From: Argyresthia goedartella
Taxonomy: Eukaryota > Arthropoda > Insecta > Lepidoptera > Argyresthiidae
Direction: 5' to 3'
Length of the DNA stretch: 64,000 nucleotides
Assembly: GCA_949825045.1 (NCBI GenBank)
Contig: OX463809.1
Coordinates: 5,049,501-5,113,500, forward strand
Shown here: positions 9,301-20,879 of the stretch, one piece after another
Numbering within the stretch: the stretch's first letter is position 1
How the letters are laid out: the number at the start of each line of letters is the position of its first letter
Translations under genes and position numbers: made by a program
The notes under the pieces: model-generated
Database searches by the model: none
What the model was told of the DNA's origin: nothing
Seen by the model: only the letters and a program-made list of their open reading frames with translations

Positions 9301-12300
9301 ATGCGGACGAGGGGTGGCACAAGTGGGCTCGCAAGGGGAGGCGGGAAGGGTGGCAAAGGCCGAGGCAGAGGCCGAGGTAGAGGCCGAGGTGGAGTGGCCC
9401 CTAAAATGCTCACATTCGATACGTAAGGCTTTTTTATATTGAAATAAGGCAAATAAAAAAAACGTGAATTTAATTTATTACAATATTTTTAGAAATCCTG
9501 TGCCTGTGCTATGTGAAGGACCACTTGCACCAGATGCTGGGCCTGAGCCACAGCCTTCGACGTAAGTAGTATACATACTCTCTGAATCTTTGCGGTGCTG
9601 TACCTACTTTCTAATTATTCTGGTTTCCTTTAACCTTGCAGGAGTGGTTTGCAGGCAGAGCTTGAAAGGGTACGCTTAAAGCGTATAATTGACCAAAAAA
9701 ATTTCAACAAGTTGGACGAGGCCGCGAGGGAGCGTCTGGTAGGAATGAAGAGAAAAAAGGAGATGGGGCGTATGCTCCTACCAGACGCCCCTCCATCTAA
9801 AAAGAGAAGGCAATCGCCTGAAAGATACAACCCGATTTTGGTGCCAGGGTAACCTACAACGCCCCCTGCAAAAATCCAAACATGGTATTTTCCTATTACA
9901 TATTTTGTACTATATACATGTATGTATTTATCGTATGTATGTATTTATCGTAACTATCAAGAATCATGAGCTCTTGAATGTCCTATGGTAACCCTGTTGA
10001 CTTATATTAAATTTGTTACAGGAAATCAGTTCCAGTTGCTGTAGTACCTGAAGAGCAAGACCAAGAGCAAGAGGACGATTTTGTAGAGAATTCGCCTCCT
10101 CTCTCCGCTCCAGTTTTTGTGAGCCAGCGAAGTCTCTTTCGTAAGAACTTACTTAGATTATGTAAACAGGTTGTAAAGCGAGCTTGAAACATGCTTTATC
10201 ACAACAACACATCCTTGTTTCAGAACTTGTACGACGCAATAGTGGCGTGTCCATGCCGTCCACACCAAAGCAGCAGCCGATGCTCATATCCCCTGTGGTC
10301 ACCCCAAAAGACCCGTTCATGCCATTTCGTAAGTAACCTATGTGTGTTAAGTACTGAACTTTTCGAAACAAGACAGAGTTGGATACAGACTTGAGTCCAA
10401 ATTGTAAATTATGCTTTTTTATTGAGATGTCTACTCTATTTCTATTTACAGTAGCCATTGCAACAAAAGCCGATGCACCGAGTGCAACATTAGATAACGA
10501 GGAGGAGTCGGGGCTGGACGAAGTTTCCTTGGACAGAGGTAAATTTACTAAATGCTTATTGTCAGCAAATATTTTTGTGGTTTTAAAACTGGAATTCTTT
10601 TTCTTTGAGATTGTTTCTTAACACTTTGACAGCCAAGCCTTTTATTTATTGCCATTTTCTGACAGCCGATCATTAGGACAAATCGGCGTCACGTATCTTA
10701 TCCGTGATCGGCTGTCAAAGTGTTAAACTACAGTGTAGTTAAACTTAAACAAGTTCTATGTTTTAAATAGCCCGCCTCTATGTTTTAAATTGAAAATAAA
10801 TAGCCCAGACGCATTTTTAGGCACTTTTGTCTGAGACTTTTTTATTCCCGACATAACGTTCAACGATTTTAAAACTCAGCGTGTATTTTATTTCAGAAGT
10901 ATATTTAAACACATATTTTTATTTGGCAGACACACCGATGTTTGAACTTCTCGAAACAGTGCAGAACTATGGCAGCGACGTCGAAATTGAGGATGAAGAA
11001 ATTGTGTCTTTCTCAAGGCACGTGGCTTCAGACTTTCCTCTCACTTTTCCAGCTCACAGCAACGACAGAGAAGTCCAAGCCATTTTAAATCAGGACAAAG
11101 AGGATGACCTATTTCTTCAGAAAATGACGGACGCGGATAAACTTCATTTTGATTGGAAAGAAGACCCAACAGTATTTAAAGGTGTCAGAGAAGTTTTTAA
11201 CGAAATTCCTGGTCCTACGTTTGACTTGGAAACAGACACCTCTTGCGCTACTCGAAAAGATATGGGACTATGATGTCATATCTTTAATAGTAGAGCAAAC
11301 CAACATATACAGTAGGTAACTTCTGGAAAATCCCCATATTAGGAGAATGGCTCGACTGAGGCGTTTGAAAACACTCACAGCCACAGACATCTGGCTTTAT
11401 TTTTGCGTCCTGATTCTGCAAAGCCTAGATCTTCGACCAAAAGAATCGGACTACTGGTATTGTAAATTGGCGGTGTTAGAAATGGGCAAGATTCGAACAG
11501 TGATGCCATATAACCAGTATCTGCTAATAAAAAAGTGTATTCACTTCACTGACAACACCCAGACCCACCTAAGATCTGGCCCGTAGTGGAGCATCTAAAT
11601 AAAAAAAAATCAGAGATGTATTCACCGGCACAGGATATCGCACTTGACGAATCGCTGTTAAAATGGAAAGGGCGACTTGATTTCGCCCAGAAAATTGCAA
11701 ATAAAGCCGCTGGTGTCGGAATCAAAACGTACGAGTTGTGCGAGGCAAAAACAGGGTACTTATGGTCATTCCATTTGTACACTGGAAAAGGCGATGCGAC
11801 GGCGGCGACGGAGAATGCGACGGCGGCGACGGAGAAGACAATAGTCGATAAATGTCGTGACCAGCCCGATTCCAAGACGTCCGCAATTGTCTTCGACCTC
11901 GTCCGGCCTCTCCTTAATAAAGGCCATGTCCCGACGATGGACAATTTCTATAAGTCGCCGCTTTTGTCGCGGTTGCTGAAACTAAAAAAAACGGACACCA
12001 TAGGAACGTTGAGGATTAACAGAGAATTTCTCCCGACCTCACTAAAAAATGCCAAAAAACAGGAATTACGTGTCTTCAGCAATACAACAGACCTCACGGC
12101 CATTGTGTGGCGTGATAGCAACTTAGTTGCAATGATTTCCACGCTGCATCCCGTGGAGATAGGCGGCAAACAAAAATATGGCACTTATAAATATAAACCC
12201 AAGGTAGTGCTTGACTACAATGAGTCCATGGGAGGCGTAGACAAAAAAGACCAGCTTTTGTCTGCGTTTCCCATGGAAAGATCCAGGAACCATATCTGGT

Positions 12301-12616
12301 ATAAAAAACTTTTCCGCAGGTTGTTCAATGTGTCAGTATGCAATGCGTGGATTATCAACAACACTAAATACAAAAGCTCCCATCGGGAGTTCAGAGAGAG
12401 ATTAGCACAGGAGATCCTGACTAAACACCAAGAAAATAAGGTATCTGTGAGGAATTTGAACCCCGAAGGAAAGCGTCCCGCGTCAAGCGAGCACAATGCA
12501 AAAGGTGTTTGAAGCAAGGTAGAGATTCACGCACTTCAAAAATATGTGATACATGCCTAATCCCACTGTGCGCAGATCCCTGCTTTAAAAACTATCACAC
12601 ATTAACAGAAGGGTAA
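9301..12616 (+). pseudogene. piggyBac-like transposase, seven exons, broken in last exon
   Basis: Exons are 9301-9422, 9493-9561, 9642-9848, 10022-10140, 10224-10328, 10452-10538 and 10930-12616. Every junction has GT/AG, and the phases agree throughout. The N-terminus is a Gly/Arg (RG) repeat followed by a basic and then an acidic low-complexity region. The last exon holds the DDE_Tnp_1_7 core: DIALDESLLKWKGRLDF, PTMDNFYKSPLLSRL and SMGGVDKKDQLLS supply the expected three Asp residues. A C-terminal Cys-rich domain (CKRCLKQG, CDTCLIPLC, DPCFKNYHT) ends at TAA 12614-12616. Frameshifts near 11240, 11565 and 12475 and a TAA near 11316 disable it. The multi-intron structure suggests a long-resident or once-domesticated gene, not a fresh transposon. 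No TTAA-flanked inverted termini were identified. Confidence 0.8.
10618..10726. mobile_element. 109-bp piggyBac-type MITE in an intron
   Basis: The unit is flanked by TTAA on both sides (10618-10621 and 10723-10726). Inside, the termini CACTTTGACAGCC and GGCTGTCAAAGTG are perfect inverted repeats. TTAA target duplications are the signature of piggyBac-superfamily transposition. It lies in the sixth intron of the piggyBac-like gene and carries no coding capacity. Confidence 0.85.
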
Positions 12617-12867
12617 AAAAAAAAGAAGGGAGGCCCTGCCTTTAGAAGGGAGGGTTATGTTTTTCGAGTGTATGTATGTATGATTCATGACGTTGATTCA
12701 TGCCATAAGACAATGTTTTTCTTTATTATTAGTTATGCTGCAATATTGAAAAATGTTTAATAATTTACAGCTACCTCACTACGATTTAGCCTTAATGTTT
12801 TTTGTGTATTTTCTCTCTTTGTGTTAAATGTTTTATTAAAAATTAAGCAATTTTTTTAATACACTTT

Positions 12868-12950
12868 AATATTTTGCGATGGACTATTATACATCACGTA
12901 ACTGTAACGTAAACAATTACGTGATGTATAAAAGTCCGACGCAAATATTT
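12868..12950. repeat. 83-bp imperfect palindrome
   Basis: The core arms TATACATCACGTAA (12888-12901) and TTACGTGATGTATA (12917-12930) are perfect inverted repeats around a 15-base loop. Pairing continues outward with a few mismatches to 12868 and 12950. It could be a small MITE or the end of the piggyBac region. It does not look like a terminator in this eukaryotic setting. Confidence 0.7.
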
Positions 12951-13451
12951 AAAATTAATTTAAAAAATAATTTAGTTTTAAATTTTTAAGACAAGGTTTC
13001 TATGGTTACCATCACAAATAATTGTGTATTTTTTTGTAAATTTAATATATTCTTCACATAATTTTTTGGTTTCATTTATACCTAAATAAATTCCTAGAAA
13101 ATACTCAGGTGTGATGTGGCCTTTATAACACAATTTCGCTTAATTGTACAACGGATAACAAAAATCCGGCAGCAAATTGGTAATTAACAATAGGATAAAT
13201 TTACGATGTTTTCATCCTCTAGAAGCACAAAATCATATCAAATTGCAGAGCTAACTAGGCATTCTCAAAAAATAAGTGTTAATCCAGAGATCTGTCATAC
13301 TAAAAACACACACAAAACTAAATAGAAACCAACAGTGCAAACTGACAAAAGTTAGTGTTCATTTCATGCCTCTATTTCTCTCCAATTATTTTAATAAAAT
13401 GTAATTAATCTTACAATGTAACATCCACAATATAGTCTAGTTTATGTTGAT
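12951..13451. other. Intergenic, nothing recognised
   Basis: This is AT-rich sequence between the piggyBac region and the second segmental copy. I see no open frame of note, no repeat and no RNA gene. Confidence 0.5.
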
Positions 13452-14193
13452 ATATATATTTCAGGTCTAAACTCTAGAGAACATACACAGAATAGCAATT
13501 TAAAACCACCGCGCAATCATTAGGTACTTTCCAAGAAAATAACACAAATTTTTGTTCCACTATATTTTTTATTTTGGCTATGCAGCTTTATAAAATTAAC
13601 TTAGTATTATCAGGCAACTATTCCTAATTCCAAAAAACATAAAACATCTACAGGTTATCTATCTAGATTTCGTTACAATGACAATATTCTGTAACAAGTG
13701 CATAAGATAGTCCTTCGTTTACACAGCTATAAAAACGAAACCATTAAACTTATAACTTGACACAGCATAAAAGGACATTCTTGTTTATGTTATTAACAAA
13801 ATCTCTAAAGACTTCAAAGCTAAACAACCATTTTTTGTGGGTCTAAATTGCATCTCAAGTGGCACAGTCGTAAAACGAGGCGGTCGCGCAGGTACTGGGA
13901 CAATCAACATTTTTTTTTATTTACGGCGCGTTCATTTGAGTGGATAAGTTCTCATCATAGCCTCTGCCAATTAAGTTTCTAAACAGATGAAATGACTGCA
14001 AGTATTACACTACTGATCCCTTGAGTGAGTGGCAGTTTAATCTGTTGGCAACACAAGTTGAACTGACATAGCAGCCTTCATTAACAACAATGCCAAAATA
14101 ATACTATCAAACAGATTGTCTTTTCTTTGAAGAAGCATTGTAACACTATTAAAATGACAACAGTGTAATAAAAAGTAAAATTGGGTTGATCAT

Positions 14194-14983
14194 TCAATTC
14201 TTATTTTGAAGTAAATAGGTAATTTCATTAATACTTCCTACCAGAGTCCTGATTGTTTCATCATAACATAGGGGGGCATCACCCAGCTGTTTTTTCTCTG
14301 AGGACAAATTTGCTTGTGATATCTTAGTCTTAGCTGCCACCATCTGAAAATGAAAATAGATATAGAATACTTTACAGTGGTATTTAATTTACTTATCTAA
14401 CTAACAATAGATAATTTAAACTCATCACCTTGGAAAAACACTGTACATAGTTCACCAGTTCATGGAATTTATCTTCAAGTAGCAAGTCCTTCTGAAACGA
14501 TTTACTATCACACTTGATAGATCTAAAAACTGCCAAACGTTTAGACAGAATCTCTAAACTTATTCCAGTCTTCTCAAGATTACTCGTGAAGTCACAGTCG
14601 CTGGACAGGTGTGTTGGTGTCAATGTAACATTACAGCTTTGTAATTGTTCCAACAGTGTCTTCATCTCTTGCAACGCTTGTTCAATCTCGAAACCATCTT
14701 GAAGATGCTTCATTTCAGCTGGCAAGACTGTATGAGGGTCAGCTTCTAGGAACATTGATATCTCGTCGTGGCGAGCTAAATCATCTTCAGTGCCCGGGCT
14801 AGTTGCACAGTCGGCCATGTTTTGGACGGCTATGAACGTTTCTCGTAACTCATGCACCAACTTGTAAGAGTCGTTGATCGAAGTGTCGAGATCCTTGGTG
14901 ATTTTTGTGATCTCTGGGATCGTTCCTGACGATACCAAGTAATTGGTGAATTTTGTACACAAGTCTGTGTTATCCACCGACAT
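14194..14983 (-). CDS. Unnamed two-exon coiled-coil-like protein, copy 2
   Basis: Exon 1 is 14429-14983 and exon 2 is 14194-14343, with the same GT/AG boundaries as copy 1. The predicted 234-residue protein is the same as that at 1110-1899 as far as I can compare it. Perfect conservation suggests either a very recent duplication or an assembly duplication. The function is not recognised; see copy 1 for composition. Confidence 0.7.
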
Positions 14984-17035
14984 TTTTCCGCTCTTTAGTT
15001 CGATTCGACTGGAAAAGAGTCAGACTAGGAAAGGAAAAGTGTTGTTTTGTTTCTTCTGTTTTTTTTTTTTTTAAGTTGGCAAAGGCAAAGAGCCCTTGCT
15101 CACAGCCAGTGTCAAGTTGTAATTTGTATACTTTTAGATCGTCGTTCTTGTTTTATATTGTTTTTGTTTATAATTTGTGTTAATTTTTATTAAATAAAAA
15201 ATAAGGGAATAATTTTCAATGAAAATACGAAAAAGAAAGGGAATTTAAAATCAGTATGATTTGATAAACCATATAAAAATATATACGTAGCTCATACTTA
15301 TCTTGTAAATAAAATACTAAAGCATAGAATACTTAAATTTTGATATCATGTTTTCTTAAGAATTTAATAATACATTTATAAATATTTACATCAAAATTAT
15401 GCAGGACACTGATGAGGGAAATGGAACTCCGAGGGAAATTAAATCTGTTTAAAGGGAGGAACAATCACATAGCGGACAAGAAAACAGCAAGTGGTTTAGG
15501 TCACCCAGATCAGCCCCGCAAGCACACTCAGGGCTCTGCACGATGCCAAGCCTGGCAAGATGAGCTGGTGTGCAAGTGTGCCCTAAGCACATGCGGATGA
15601 TAGCGGAGGTAAGAACCGTTTCAAGCTTACCCTTACGAAACCATGGCTTCAAAGGTAATGTAGGCTGGATGCTTTTATAAAATCTGCCTGTCCTTCTTCC
15701 ACTTAGTATCAAAGCATTGTAGACTAATTTAAGGGAAAATGGATGTGCGCTCCACCAAACCCCAGCAAGGCACCTGATTATATTTAGGAGTCGTTCACAC
15801 TTAGATGTGAGGAACTCACAATGGGGAAGTCCCGTAAGGTGAGAGTCCAAAATGACTCCCAAAAATTTTACTTTGTCCTTGACAGGAATGACATTGATAT
15901 TATATATATATATAAATAATTATAATATCTGACTGAATTTTACGGTGTCTAGTAAAAAGAACAGCAGTGCTTTTATCAGCTGAAAGATCCAAACCATTGT
16001 CAATTACCCATGGATGGAATCTTTCAAAGCAAGCTGTTAGAGTTCAACACAAATTATTTACAGACTTTCCAGTTAGGTAAAACACCAAATCATCGGCATA
16101 CTGAAGGAAATCCACTGAGTCACCAAGAGAATCTTGTAGATCAAAGGTTTATATACTTAGTATGTACGTTAGTATGGGGGAAAGAACAGAGCCTTGAGGA
16201 AGGCCTTTCCAAACTAATCTAGAAATGTTATTATGTATTGTCAAAATGTACATTTATGTTCCTTTCCAATAACATGTTTATTATAAAGTTGATTAACATT
16301 GTTGGGACTCCTAAGACTTCAAGTTTATGTTTGAGGATGAAACTACTACACTATCATATGCCGCCCGGATATCCAAAAATGCAGCCAACACTGACTCATT
16401 GTTAGTAAATGCCAACCGGATATCAGTGGTAATTATACTGAGACGATCTATGGTACCTCTTCCCTTTCTAAATCCATATTGAGATGATGATAATAAATTC
16501 TTACTTTCCATGAACCTAGAGTGGTTCACATTTTAATAAGGTATTCGGTGACTTTGGCTAAGACAGACGAAAGTGCAATAGGCCTATATGATAAAGGTTG
16601 CCAGATTTTAAAATTGGTATAATGGTTTGAGATTTCCAAGGGGTTAGAATATACCAATTGTATTTATAATGTTTAGCTTCACCAGGTGAAGAGTCCTTTA
16701 CGTGAGTGAGTACACCCTTTAACTCGTCCATCGAGAAAGGAGAATTAAGACCAGAATTACACTGAATAATATGTAATGAAGAAAGAGAAAACTCTTCCGG
16801 AACAAAAGAAGGTGCTAAAATATCAATGAATTTATTGGCTAGATCGATGGCGACATTTTAGAAGTGGATGGCGCAACGAAAGCAGATCTAAACCGTCTAA
16901 TATTTTTCCACACAATGGATGAAGAAACCCCTAGACATAAGGAGGCACAAAACTTATGCCAACCATCACTTTTCTTCTTAAGGAGTTTTTTGGTAGCATT
17001 AGCCACCTTTATTTATAGATCATAGTTTTCCTCTG

Positions 17036-17930
17036 TCATACATAGTGCAGCAAAACCAGCTGCAGTTTAACACCTCTAAGTGCGTCACAATTAGTTTCAT
17101 TAGATCGCACACTCCTATGTTGCACAACTATGTAGTGAGTGAGACCCCCATGACAAGAGTCAGTGAAGTTAAAGATCTGGGAGTGACGCTGAGGGCTGAT
17201 CTGACATTCAAAGATCACATAGTTAAATGCTGCAAAAAAGCGTTTAGGAACTTAGGGTTTATACTAAGAAGGGTGCAAAACTTCAAAAATAACAAAGCGA
17301 TCACTGCTTTATACAATGCATTGGTGAGGAGTCATTTTGAATGCAATGCTATTATTTGGGCTCCACATGAAAATAAATTTAATGAAATGTTAGAGAAAGT
17401 GCAGAATAAATTTATAAGATATTTATATATGAGGCAGTATGGGGTCTACCCTGGCTATCCACTGTTATACCCAACTTTGTTTACTCTAGGCATGGTTGGG
17501 TATAATGAACTCAGAGTGAGAAGAGACCTGGCTTTAGCAACATATCTTTTTTAAATATTACGAGGAAAGGTGTACAATGCGGACATTCTGCAGATAATGG
17601 GTTTGTGTGTACCAAACGGGTACGTGCAGCGGCGGCGGCGCCCGCGCTTACTGGCGGTGCCACACGCGCGCACTAACTTGCTGAGCAAGGCGCCGGCGCC
17701 GCTCACACGCGCACTCTCTACTCTAAACCTGATAGCGGACGAGATAGATCTGTTCTCCTGCGCTCTGAATGAATTCACAAGGGTAGCACTTGCTATAATA
17801 AGCTATAAAATATGAAATATCAAATGTAACCGAATATTATAGATATACTACACTATCACATAAGGTTAAGCCTGTAAAGATAATGTAATTGTGGATAAAT
17901 AAATAAATAAAATAAATAAATACTATCACG
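17036..17930 (+). mobile_element. Nested LINE fragment (copy 2), longer open frame
   Basis: The frame 17045-17554 (169 residues) is the intact version of the nested RT C-terminus seen in copy 1. It includes VSEVKDLGVTLRADLTF, NNKAITALYNALVRSHF and KVQNKFIRYLYMRQYG. A TAA at 17552-17554 interrupts the frame, which resumes at 17570-17815. An AT-rich tail with AAATA repeats follows. The element is 5'-truncated. Confidence 0.8.
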
Positions 17931-18160
17931 GTAAATAAGTTCAGCTTCTTTTCACTCTCTTATTGAATTTGAACATTCCGCATCCACCACGCACCACGAT
18001 GGGGAAGGAATTTTTCTAGCTTTACCTTTTTTGACGGGAATAGCCATATCCGCAGCTTCCACCAAAACTTTAGCGAAAATCTCCACATCACATAAAGTAT
18101 ATGACAGATACATCCATATACATTGGTGAGTTTATTATCAACACAACTTTTAAAAGCATC

Positions 18161-18751
18161 CTAATCAGCTCCACCCATTCTATGCCTAATTCGTGGTTTT
18201 TGAGGCAAATCTGAGGTTCGACTAGAAGGAAAATAAATCGGTTTAGGGTAATGATCGCTACCAAATGTATTGTCCGTGGTAGTCCAAGAAAATGATGAAG
18301 CCGAATCAACAGAACTAATGGTTAAATCTACTGCACTTTTATTTTCCCCAGGCTTTGTCAAACGAGTTGGTAATCCTGTGTTTAATATACATAAATTATG
18401 ACTATTCACAATATCTAACAGTCTAGATCCATATGAATCAGAAATACCGCATCCAAAAGACTGGTGATGCGAATTAAAGTCGCCTAAAAATAAAAAAGGT
18501 TTAGGTAAAATAGACAAAATGTTGTTGATTTCAGAAAAAAAATATACAGATGGAGTCTTAAAATAAACAGAAATAATACAGATGTTATTTACAATGGCTG
18601 TGACCATGGAGACAATGATATGGAAGTTGAAATGGAATGAATTGGGTAGATGGTTTGATGGGAATGGCGACACCGCCATATCCATCATTTCTGTCCTCTC
18701 TGAGACATGAATAACCAGCCACCCTAAAAAGGGGCCCCCGGGACCATCCAT
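18161..18751 (-). pseudogene. LINE A endonuclease domain (uninterrupted copy)
   Basis: This 196-residue open frame holds much of an APE-like endonuclease. FLFLGDFNSHHQSFGC carries the Asp-Asn box and NTFGSDHYPKPI the Ser-Asp-His box. LINE endonucleases nick the target DNA to prime reverse transcription. The frame is open, but the downstream RT is broken, so the element is dead. It shows the pre-insertion state of the site interrupted at 5361-5955 in copy 1. Confidence 0.8.
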
Positions 18752-18875
18752 GTTTCAGAGAGAGCATCAGAAAAAGGTTTATGTTTATTCAACAAATAAA
18801 TTAAATCGGATTTTTTATTTACAAGACTTCTGCAATACCATTGCAGAATGGCTTGGGAAGCCATTTTTGAAAATG

Positions 18876-19235
18876 TTAGTGATGACTAGGCTTCCATTCA
18901 GGTAACGGGCCATGTTCTTTGTAATTAAAGCGTCTTAGTTTAATAACATTTCCACAACCAATTGGAACTGAGATGTAGTCAATAACTTCATGCTCAGACC
19001 ATTCAGTGGGCACATCACGAATCACTCCCATCCTGGTCACATTGAATGTGGGTAAAAAAGCTGTTAACTTTTGTTTGCTGTGTTCGCCATCACTAAAAAA
19101 TTCATTAGCGTCATTATCCGTCCTGACGATCATTACCGGCAGGTTGGACTGTCCGATCCGCAGACACTGGGAATCTTTACACATGGCCTCGAATAAGAAC
19201 TGGAAAGGCCCAGTGTCTGGGAGTCGGATCTAGTT
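18876..19235 (-). pseudogene. LINE A ORF1 fragment, RRM-like Gag region
   Basis: The reverse strand reads GPFQFLFEAMCKDSQCLRIG, then FLPTFNVTRMGVIRDVPTEW and VPIGCGNVIKLRRFN. It aligns by eye with the LINE B ORF1 segment IPTYNITRMGVISDVPQDW and VPDGIGKILKVRI at 25917-27347. It is open but has no start codon, and an internal deletion removes the zinc knuckles. In the family the protein binds the element RNA. Confidence 0.75.
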
Positions 19236-19380
19236 CCACAGTAAGGCTTCTGATTGTTTTTATTCTTTGTTTTTACGTTTTATGTACGTGTTAATTTTAA
19301 GTAAAATTTCATATGTTTTCATATGGACCTAGAAGTTCGAAATAAAGCAATTGAATTGAATTGAATTGAATTATATTTGG
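19236..19380 (+). mobile_element. Retroelement 3' end with (GAATT)n tail
   Basis: A short non-coding segment ends in AATAAAGC followed by four or more TTGAA/GAATT units at about 19345-19372. A polyadenylation-like AATAAA before a simple-repeat tail is typical of LINE or SINE 3' ends. The body is too short to assign to a family. Confidence 0.5.
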
Positions 19381-19524
19381 AAAAGGCGAGCTTGCCTTTT
19401 ACAAATATATTTTGTTTCTTCCCAACCTTATAACACGGTGGGGTTGGGTCTTGATCACGGACACCTGATTTTAATTACGTGAGTTATTTAGGAGGATATT
19501 TGACTATATTCTTGAACCTTTTAT

Positions 19525-20870
19525 CCTAGTCTTAATTGTCGGAAACTTGTTTTGGATTTATAATACCTAAAACAACATATTACTTTGTATGCCTGAAACG
19601 GAACGTAATTTGTACTATTTCCTTATGTATTTCATTATAGATGTCAAAAACGTATTGTAAAGTTGGGTGAAATGGAACGTAAAGTGATGTGAGATGCCGC
19701 CAATTTTCAAATGTCATTTCTTCCGTTTCCCGAGTGTTTACTGTGCCGAGTCCCTGTAATGCCCGGCCCAGTATTGTCCGGCCCAGGAATGTCCAGCGCC
19801 GGAATTGGCGTCCCGAAAGCCCACGATTCCGGGGTCGGGCATTTCTGGGCCGAGCATTCCTTGGCCGTACAAAATAGTGCTCAACCCCGGAATGCCCGGC
19901 GCCGGAATTGGCGTCCCGAGTACCATAGACAACTGCTACATCAGAGATTAAGTTGTGTTCATAGTGTAGTTCTCTATCTCAAAAAATCTATTAATATCAT
20001 TCAATGTTTTTTTTATCCTTAACCCAATTGAAATTTAGCCACAATAACCTACTCTAGCCAATTTTGACTCAATAAATATAATGCTCTTGAACTCAATCTT
20101 CAGTGATATTTTTTTTAACAAATAGCAGAATTGAGTTTGTTTTTATTTTAAACTAACCAAATATGAATAATATTAGGTTATGCCATGTGTCAAGTGAATG
20201 TTAAACTTGCTTACAAAAAAACCTCACTACTATGACCAAGGCCTTAGATTCGTCTAAGTTAAATAGAAAATATTCGACCAATCAGAAGCCAGTATTTCCA
20301 GCCAATGAGAGGCGTCCCACAATTCTGGGGTCGCACAGGCAGTGCACGGCTTCGGAATGCATGGCCCAATAATGTGCGGCTTGGAATGTCCGGCCACGGA
20401 ATTGGCGTCCCAAATCCCACGATTCCGGGGTCGGGCATTCCGGGGCCGGGCATTATTGGGCCGTGCATCCCTGTCCCCCACTGTGCCCTTTCCTGTTTTC
20501 ATTTAATTCTTTCATATTTCATTAAATATCAGGGCAAAATACTGCGATAGCTTAGGTGAAGGGTAAAGGGGGTGAGCGAAAGTAAAGCGAAGCCCCCTTT
20601 ATCCTTCGTATTAGGTTGAACATGTAAGAACAACAAAAATACTTAAAACATAATAAGTGTTTTTGCTGTGAAAATCAGTATTTTTGATGAGCGATTAAAT
20701 ACATGCCTTTTTAATTCCTTTGTAACAGAAGCTAAGGCGATTTCGAACATAAATACTACAAACAAAGCCTTTTTGTAAAAATCCCATAGTAAAAAATAAC
20801 AACCAAATGCGATTTTTGAAAATTCATAACAAAAAAACCCCTAGCTAGTTTCCGACAATTGAGACTTAGG
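19525..20870. mobile_element. 1.35-kb inverted-terminal-repeat element
   Basis: The left end CCTAGTCTTAATTGTCGG (from 19525) and the right end, which in reverse complement reads CCTAAGTCTCAATTGTCGG (to 20870), are inverted repeats extending through GGAAACT. CTTGAA occurs just outside both ends (19511-19516, and 20871-20876), a possible target duplication. The interior is non-coding and holds a GC-rich minisatellite and a MITE-like module near 20540-20700. It is a likely non-autonomous DNA transposon inserted into or beside LINE B. Confidence 0.6.
19740..20480. repeat. GC-rich degenerate minisatellite, two blocks
   Basis: Blocks at 19740-19925 and 20375-20480 repeat variants of GGAATGYCCGGC and CCGGAATTGGCGTCCC in an otherwise AT-rich region. 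CCGGAATTGGCGTCCCGA occurs near 19800 and 19900, with a variant near 20395. The phrase CCACGATTCCGGGGTCGGGC is present in both blocks. Open frames here are Gly/Pro-rich artefacts of the repeat. Confidence 0.75.
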
Positions 20871-20879
20871 CTTGAAAAG

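Larger units (their letters stand above)
13452..18895. repeat. Segmental duplication, copy 2
   Basis: This copy starts at the same TATATATTTCAGGTCTAAAC sequence as copy 1 and ends at about 18895, inside LINE A ORF1, where copy 1 and copy 2 diverge. It lacks the 56 bases found at 3586-3641 and lacks the inserted element seen near 5361 in copy 1. The nested LINE frame is open further here (17045-17554) than in copy 1. Confidence 0.9.
15290..19235 (-). mobile_element. LINE A, Jockey-like, decayed (copy 2)
   Basis: This is the same insertion as in copy 1, carried by the segmental duplication. It keeps the C-terminal tail (15862-15449), RT pieces (16529-16311 and YADD near 16080), an uninterrupted endonuclease (18751-18161) and a different part of ORF1 (19235-18876). 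An internal ORF1 deletion at about 18895 joins the ORF1 end to the RRM-like region. A plus-strand LINE fragment is nested at 17036-17930. Confidence 0.8.

Noticed and set aside
19689..20550. Pro/Gly/Arg-rich frames on both strands
   Set aside because: They arise from the GC-rich minisatellite.
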